Source of the DNA: a virus
Length of the DNA stretch: 24,373 bases
Virus record (IMG/VR): IMGVR_UViG_3300035701_000284
Location: 1 to 24,373 of that record
Reading direction: 5' to 3' (one strand)
Below the pieces are notes generated by a model. That model was not told where the DNA came from, did no database searches, and worked only from the letters and a program-made list of their open reading frames with translations. Positions 20,041-24,373 of the stretch are shown here, piece after piece (positions within the stretch are counted from its first letter, which is position 1; every line of letters begins with the position of its first letter). Made by a program: the position numbers and the translations under genes.

Positions 20041-21384
20041 GGCAATGTTGGCTATCTTGAAGGCGCGATAATACATGTTGGCTTGGCGAGTCAGTGCGCC
20101 CAAACCTTGAACTGCGCCTTCTGCGAATGGGTTCGCAACCATGCCATAACGAGTCTTGAACCCGATCTTTGGCTGGAAGGTTGCGGTATCAATCGCACGG
20201 ACCATCTGGAGAGGCACGTATGGGCAGTAGAAGATTCCTGCGTCAAACGCATTGGAACCCTTATAGCCGACTACGGCAAATTCCTGGGTCTGAGCGGCTG
20301 GGAAGTACGGGTCAATGTAGACCTTGTAACGACCAAGCAATGTTCCTGCGAACGTGTTGCCTGTGTCATCGACGTTGAGGCTGATGTTATCCTTCAGTGC
20401 GCCTGCATAGTCCAAGACTCCTGCGAGTGCCAAGGCTGAGGCTACGTCTGAAGAACAAATAACCACGTTACCCTTGCCACGACGAGTCTGCTTGGAGATC
20501 ACGTTCGCTTCGCGCTCGATCTGGAACACAAGTCCCTTGATCTTTTCTACCATCCAACGACCGTTTGAATCGGTGTCAAGGTCGAAAGTACCAACCTTAG
20601 TCGTTCCCACTTGGCAACCGACCTTGGAGACAATGTAGATCGTGCGGATAACTTCACGGTTGATTTCTGAGAGCACTTCGGCGGAGAGGATGTTGGAGAG
20701 TTCAGTCTCGGCATCGAGTCCATGAACTGCCTTCAAATCCTGTGCCAATTCCAGAGTGTATTCTGCCTTCAAAGCGCGTGTCTTTGCAGTCACGGTCACC
20801 TTTTCAATGCTGAATCCCATTTCTGCGAATGGAACTGCACCACCACCCAAACCTTCTGCAACTGACGTGGACATGGCACCAAGAACCAAACCAGCAACCG
20901 ATTCATCGAAGATTGCGGCGGTGTTGGTGGAAGCAGTCAAACCGATTGCGGTTTGTGCTGCGGAAACGCCGGTGAATCCGGTATTCGCTTCCTGGTAGAA
21001 TGCTTCATCGGAACGTGTTCCTGCGCCGTTTGCGTTTGCATACAAGGAACGCATGGCGAAAATCAATCCCGTAGGACCTGTCATCGGCTGAACGCCGCAC
21101 ACGTCATACGCAATCAAGTTAGGCAAAGAACGACGAACGAGGGAGATGAGGATTGGGTCATAACCTGCCATAGGACCAGAGGCTCCTGCGGCACCCGTCA
21201 AACCACCACCTGTGGCGTTGACTGCGGTTTCCGACAACATCTGCGCTTCGCCCTTGAGAGCAATGGCTTGGTTTTCCAAAACGATTGCGGTCACGGCGCG
21301 CTTGTGCTTATCGGTAATTGGCGAAAGCCCAGGCACATCGAGGACGGCCGCCCACTTCTTTTCTAAACCTTCTGACATGAACAT
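20038..21384 (-). CDS. gp23: Major capsid protein (T4 gp23-like)
   Basis: This 448-residue HK97-fold capsid protein is recognised by the conserved N-terminal region: GYDPILISLVRRSLPNLIAY, then GVQPMTGPTGLIFAMRSLYA. That is typical of gp23 (521 residues in T4). An LSE sequence at residues 50-52 before TAVNATGGG fits the (I/L)-x-E site where gp21 removes the N-terminal peptide, so mature protein would start near Thr53. The start is ATG with AAGGAG eight bases upstream; a second ATG two codons on is possible. The gene ends in TAATAA, followed by a strong intrinsic terminator, which makes it the last gene of the head unit. Confidence 0.96.
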   Translation of the reverse strand: MFMSEGLEKKWAAVLDVPGLSPITDKHKRAVTAIVLENQAIALKGEAQMLSETAVNATGGGLTGAAGASGPMAGYDPILISLVRRSLPNLIAYDVCGVQPMTGPTGLIFAMRSLYANANGAGTRSDEAFYQEANTGFTGVSAAQTAIGLTASTNTAAIFDESVAGLVLGAMSTSVAEGLGGGAVPFAEMGFSIEKVTVTAKTRALKAEYTLELAQDLKAVHGLDAETELSNILSAEVLSEINREVIRTIYIVSKVGCQVGTTKVGTFDLDTDSNGRWMVEKIKGLVFQIEREANVISKQTRRGKGNVVICSSDVASALALAGVLDYAGALKDNISLNVDDTGNTFAGTLLGRYKVYIDPYFPAAQTQEFAVVGYKGSNAFDAGIFYCPYVPLQMVRAIDTATFQPKIGFKTRYGMVANPFAEGAVQGLGALTRQANMYYRAFKIANIA

Positions 21385-21415
21385 AGTAGATACTCCTTGT
21401 GAATGGTATTGGTGA

Positions 21416-22615
21416 TTACTTCAAACTTCTTGTCAACGAGGCAACAACAGACGCGACTCCTGCATCAATGATGACTGACTTCTCTTCAGCAACTTCGCTG
21501 GCTTCTGTCAACATCTTCGCATTGCTGTCTGATGCTGGCTTCCCAGTGGTAATCGGGAAGTAGTTCTCACGGATTGTGGACACCTTCTTGGTGTAATCAC
21601 CTTCTGCGGTGAATTCGACACTCTCTGCGAGTGTGCGAACTTTTTCAACTTGGGTCTGTGTCAATCCTTCACAGACACCGTTGAGAATTTCTGACTTCTT
21701 GGATTCGCCGAGTTGCTTCTTGAGTTCAACACCCTTGGCGACTTCTTCGTTCAATTCGCTGGTCAACTCTTCAACCTTGGTGGCGAGTTCGTCAACGAGG
21801 TCAACTTTTTCGGCTGGAATATCGATATAGTGCTCAAGGAACACGGTGCGGAGTGAACCAATGAACTGTTCGGTCAATTCGGAACGGAGTCCCTTTTCAA
21901 TGGCAAGTTCGTTCTGCTCCATCCACTGACCCACGACATAATCAAGGTAGTCATTGACTTGTTCGGTGAGGTTGTCACGCACTTCCAATACAGCGGCTTC
22001 AAACTTCTCTGCGTATTCTGCTTCAATGGATTCTTGAATGCTCATGACCTTATCGGACACGCGAGCCTCATAAATGGTTCCGATCTTTTCGGCAAATTCT
22101 TTTGGAAGGGAGGTTTCAGACGCGAGGATCGCTGCGACATCTCCTTGGAGTTCAGCTTGCCATTGTGCAGCGGCTTCTTTCAGGTCCTTTTCGTCCTTAT
22201 CCTTCTTGTCGTCATCGTCGTCGTCGTCGTCATCATCCTTGTCATCGTCATCATCCTTGTCATCGTCCTCGTCCTTGTCCTCTTCCTTCAAATGACCCGC
22301 ACGGAGTCCTGCTTCAATACGTGCCTTGCGTGCATTGGCTTCTGCATCTTCGGCATCGCCTTCTTCTTCTGGTGTAATTGCAACGGCTTGACCTGCGGCT
22401 TTCACCAATGGGGCTTTAGTGTCTGACGAAGGCTGTTTCCCTGGAGGGGTCGCTTCCTTGGCACCAACATTGATTGCGGAGTGGGTCGCTTGTGTTGGGG
22501 TCGGTCCACCAAGGTCTTGAAAGCCCTGTGGTGACTTTTCCATTGGCATGCCCGGTGCGCTGGACTTGCTACCACTGAGAATCTCTGCTGCGGCTTCCAT
22601 TAGTGTCTTGCTCAT
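21416..22615 (-). CDS. gp22: Prohead scaffold core protein (T4 gp22-like)
   Basis: This 399-residue protein forms the internal scaffold around which gp23 assembles and is degraded by gp21. An N-terminal Pro/Ser/Ala-rich part (1-80) leads to a strikingly Asp/Lys-rich stretch (about 110-142, including ten consecutive Asp). A long helical, coiled-coil-like region (145-320) follows. The segment around VGQWMEQNELAIEKGLRSEL and the following FLEHYIDIPAEK resembles gp22 of marine T4-like phages. It starts at an ATG after AAGGAG, behind a TATAAATA late promoter, and lies directly upstream of the capsid gene. T4 gp22 is about 269 residues, so the acidic N-terminal part is an extension. Confidence 0.88.
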   Translation of the reverse strand: MSKTLMEAAAEILSGSKSSAPGMPMEKSPQGFQDLGGPTPTQATHSAINVGAKEATPPGKQPSSDTKAPLVKAAGQAVAITPEEEGDAEDAEANARKARIEAGLRAGHLKEEDKDEDDDKDDDDDKDDDDDDDDDDKKDKDEKDLKEAAAQWQAELQGDVAAILASETSLPKEFAEKIGTIYEARVSDKVMSIQESIEAEYAEKFEAAVLEVRDNLTEQVNDYLDYVVGQWMEQNELAIEKGLRSELTEQFIGSLRTVFLEHYIDIPAEKVDLVDELATKVEELTSELNEEVAKGVELKKQLGESKKSEILNGVCEGLTQTQVEKVRTLAESVEFTAEGDYTKKVSTIRENYFPITTGKPASDSNAKMLTEASEVAEEKSVIIDAGVASVVASLTRSLK

Positions 22616-22646
22616 GTAAAAATCTCCTTGTTAGGTCGCGTGATGT

Positions 22647-22654
22647 TATTTATA
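22647..22654 (-). promoter_or_regulatory. T4-type late promoter TATAAATA before gp22
   Basis: The minus strand carries the exact T4 late promoter box TATAAATA in the short gap between gp21 and gp22. Initiation just downstream would give a leader of roughly 25 bases carrying AAGGAG before the gp22 ATG. T4 late promoters are recognised by gp55-containing RNA polymerase, and a gp55 homologue is encoded at 14317-14868. No other exact copy was found by eye in the window. Confidence 0.8.
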
Positions 22655-22670
22655 AAAATACAGTTTTTGC

Positions 22671-23333
22671 TTACAACCTTCTCATGAAATCAGCAAACAG
22701 TCGCACGCAGGTTTCGTTGAGTCTACGGCTCGGTGCAGCCACTATAGCCTTCCTTGCCACTTCTATGTCCTCTGACATGTAGCGTCCGTCAACAAATACC
22801 CATTCCCTGCTCTCCATGATACCGCGAACAAACGCATCGGGAGCCGAGGGGTCTGCAACAATATCGGCGGCTGTCGCCAATTGAAAGTCATCTTGAACCA
22901 GGGAGATACCATCTGAACCCTGTATCACGGTGCCTAACCCGCGAGTGCTCACGCCCAATTTGGCTCCTTCGGACAGCAAGCATTCCACAATCTTACCGTT
23001 TGGGGTGCCCGTTGGACCCCCTAAGATTTTGGCTTTACCGTAGAAATCCCTGCCTTCAGCCCGAAGAACCTTTATCATGTGGCTGACAAGCGGATAGTTG
23101 ATAGTTGGGGTGTCAGGATGCCCCAGTTCACCAAAGGCTCGGTTCTCATCAATATACTCGCGTCGGTATCGGTCTACTTCACGATTCAGGGATTCAAAGA
23201 CATACTTGCGACGGTTCTTATTAGGTTTATCCGCCTGCATGAAAATCCCTTCAATGAAGTAGGACTTTCTTCCGCCTTCCTCGGCTTCCGTTATGACTTC
23301 AACCTGTTGGGCTTGTTCTTTTATTAGTTTCAT
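22671..23333 (-). CDS. gp21: Prohead core protease (T4 gp21-like serine protease)
   Basis: The 220 residues match the usual length of T4 gp21 (about 212). In T4 this protease sits in the prohead core and cleaves scaffold and capsid proteins after (I/L)-x-E. Visible family features are GELGHP with the likely catalytic His72 and GVSTRG with the likely catalytic Ser129. An L-N-E site near the C-terminus (RRLNET) fits self-cleavage. The start has AAGGAG five bases before ATG. The order gp21-gp22-gp23 downstream is the T4 order, which supports the assignment independently of motifs. Confidence 0.93.
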   Translation of the reverse strand: MKLIKEQAQQVEVITEAEEGGRKSYFIEGIFMQADKPNKNRRKYVFESLNREVDRYRREYIDENRAFGELGHPDTPTINYPLVSHMIKVLRAEGRDFYGKAKILGGPTGTPNGKIVECLLSEGAKLGVSTRGLGTVIQGSDGISLVQDDFQLATAADIVADPSAPDAFVRGIMESREWVFVDGRYMSEDIEVARKAIVAAPSRRLNETCVRLFADFMRRL

Positions 23334-23342
23334 GGAAACTCC

Positions 23343-23741
23343 TTAGATATCTTGCGTCTGGACGTTATACACGGCTTCTTTCTTAATCGTCATGTATATG
23401 GTTCCGCCACCGGTGATGGTGACTTGGATATTGCCTGTTGGGGTATTCGCAAACGGCACTTCGTTGTGAATCCACTGCCCCTGCCCTGTAAGGTTCGCTA
23501 CTACGTTCGCCCCAGTCCCAAGACCCCCGGCATCGCGTGCAATTTTGATCTGCCCAGTTGGAGAAGCGGTAGACCACTTGCATGACGTGATAATGGCAGT
23601 GGTGACGTTTTCGCAGTTTGCATTGGCAATACCGCCGCGCGTCACTGCCACTGAAAGCTGGCTCAAGTTGAGCGTCAGGTTTTGATCGATCACCATGAGT
23701 GTTGAGGGACCCTTGAAACGGTTGACGAGATCGTATGACAT
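23343..23741 (-). CDS. Unknown protein in head module, beta-rich
   Basis: This 132-residue protein is not recognised. It is rich in Thr, Asn, Gly and Val, with alternating polar and hydrophobic stretches (for example GNIQVTITGGGTIYMTIK near residue 110), which suggests a beta-sandwich. There is no signal peptide or membrane segment. The start is well set by AAGGAG followed by ATATT and ATG. It lies between the gp68-like gene and the gp21 protease gene, ten bases before the latter, so it is expressed with the head genes. A small virion or head-decoration protein is a reasonable guess from context only. Confidence 0.75.
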   Translation of the reverse strand: MSYDLVNRFKGPSTLMVIDQNLTLNLSQLSVAVTRGGIANANCENVTTAIITSCKWSTASPTGQIKIARDAGGLGTGANVVANLTGQGQWIHNEVPFANTPTGNIQVTITGGGTIYMTIKKEAVYNVQTQDI

Positions 23742-23750
23742 AATATCTCC

Positions 23751-24146
23751 TTAGTGAATTCCGTAAGACTTTCGTTTTCTCATTGAGAGTTTCCTCTTTC
23801 TCAATGTTTGCTGCATATGCGCTCGACGCTTTCGGGCTGCACGCCTCTGAGTGATCCTCATGTGAATACGCTTGGCGGCCGGGATTCGGGTGATCTTTCC
23901 GTGCCTCAGCGTGAATCCCTTTACGGCTGACTTGCGAACCATGCGCTGCACTTTGCCTTTTCTGATGCGCCGACGAATCAGGACTGTGCGACCTTGGCGC
24001 ATGCGATTGGCTTCCGCAAACATCGTGGCTCCGATCACTCGGCGCAACACGGTAAGTTTCTGTTCAACCAACCGGCTGAGGATCGCAGTAATGAAATTCC
24101 CGGCGTCTACGAATCGTCCTTCAGCGACAAGCGCAACGGGGTTCAT
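23751..24146 (-). CDS. Very basic head-region protein, possible gp68-like prohead core component
   Basis: This 131-residue protein has a short helical N-terminal part (about 1-50), followed by a strongly Arg/Lys-rich half containing RRRIRKGKVQ, AARKRRAHM and RKRKLSMRKRK. The start is the ATG coupled to the upstream stop (TAATG) with GGGAG eight bases before it. It is two genes upstream of the prohead protease gene, where T4 has gene 68, a prohead core protein. Such a basic tail could bind DNA or the very acidic scaffold encoded downstream. The gp68 assignment rests on position and general composition, so function is uncertain, although the gene itself is well supported. Confidence 0.75.
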   Translation of the reverse strand: MNPVALVAEGRFVDAGNFITAILSRLVEQKLTVLRRVIGATMFAEANRMRQGRTVLIRRRIRKGKVQRMVRKSAVKGFTLRHGKITRIPAAKRIHMRITQRRAARKRRAHMQQTLRKRKLSMRKRKSYGIH

Positions 24147-24373
24147 TACTCCCTGACCTGCTTCCAGGCGAAGTCCAACATTTTATGGAACTTAGGCTGT
24201 GAATGCTCCAAGGCATCAGCAAACTTCTTACGGTTATCAGGATGCAAGGCACCATGCACCGTCAGTAAGGCATTCGCGGTTGTAGGGTCTATTCTCGTCT
24301 GAGACCCGTCTTTATGATACAAAGGCTTGTCGGTCTGAAAGGCTTTGACTTTCTGCAAATGACTGATCGCATC
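24146..24373 (-). CDS. Small head-region protein, 5' end outside window (gp67 position)
   Basis: The reading frame is open to the window edge, so the N-terminus is missing; 75 residues are visible and the only internal start candidate is a TTG at 24358. The visible part is charged, with a C-terminal segment ending in DFAWKQVRE. Its stop overlaps the next start in a TAATG junction, and GGGAG just inside its end is the ribosome binding site for that gene. In T4 the genes before protease gp21 are 20, 67 and 68, so position suggests a gp67-like prohead core protein. That is an inference from order and from a vague resemblance to short proteins at this place in marine T4-like phages; no diagnostic motif is visible. 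Confidence 0.6.
   Translation of the reverse strand, partial: DAISHLQKVKAFQTDKPLYHKDGSQTRIDPTTANALLTVHGALHPDNRKKFADALEHSQPKFHKMLDFAWKQVRE

Noticed and set aside
1-24373. tRNA genes, CRISPR arrays, insertion sequences, attachment sites
   Set aside because: No cloverleaf-like segment, regularly spaced repeat set, transposase or integrase gene was seen on either strand.

Overview
This is one stretch of a T4-like (myovirus-type) bacteriophage genome. Recognisable T4-family proteins follow one another: prohead protease gp21, scaffold gp22, major capsid gp23, UvsY, UvsW, late sigma factor gp55, recombination nuclease gp47/gp46, dNMP kinase gp1 and sliding clamp gp45. All supported genes are on the minus strand, so transcription runs from position 24373 towards 1. 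Genes are tightly packed, many with ATGA, TGATG or TAATG junctions. Promoters are near-perfect sigma70 sites, which suggests a bacterial host with a standard housekeeping sigma factor, probably Gram-negative. The host cannot be named from this sequence.

Layout in transcription order. (1) 24373-20038, head module: two small proteins in the gp67/gp68 position, one unknown protein, gp21, then gp22 behind a canonical T4 late promoter (TATAAATA), then gp23. It ends in a strong intrinsic terminator at 19941-19978. (2) 19887-17262: a predicted exported protein, a P-loop kinase-like protein, a tail-tube-like virion protein, a small zinc-ribbon protein, a dual-specificity phosphatase and UvsY. (3) 17242-11527: a thermonuclease-like protein, UvsW helicase, an unknown protein, sigma gp55, gp47 and gp46, for recombination, replication and late transcription. 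(4) 11515-8087: peptide deformylase, a small unknown, a SLOG/YspA-like nucleotide-binding protein, a DNA methyltransferase-like protein and a small unknown. (5) 8082-4285: a metallopeptidase-VWA protein and a MoxR/CobS-type AAA+ ATPase, forming a two-gene chaperone-like system. (6) 4079-95: a small winged-helix protein, an unknown, a dCMP deaminase, an overlooked 27-residue membrane peptide, a glycosyltransferase-like protein, dNMP kinase, sliding clamp and a coiled-coil unknown.

How the parts work together: gp55 would direct host RNA polymerase to TATAAATA promoters such as the one before gp22, and in T4 this depends on the clamp gp45, also encoded here. gp46/47, UvsW and UvsY serve recombination-dependent replication. 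dCMP deaminase and dNMP kinase feed nucleotide supply.

The regulatory layer is the most unusual part. Eight sigma70-type promoters were found, seven with an extended -10 (TGn). Three lie so close to the start codon that the mRNAs should be leaderless or nearly so. Two promoters share a 10-base block across the predicted transcription start. Short hairpins sit on or just after the stop codons of six genes that precede non-coding gaps, two of them with the identical 16-mer. No gap between genes exceeds 300 bases.
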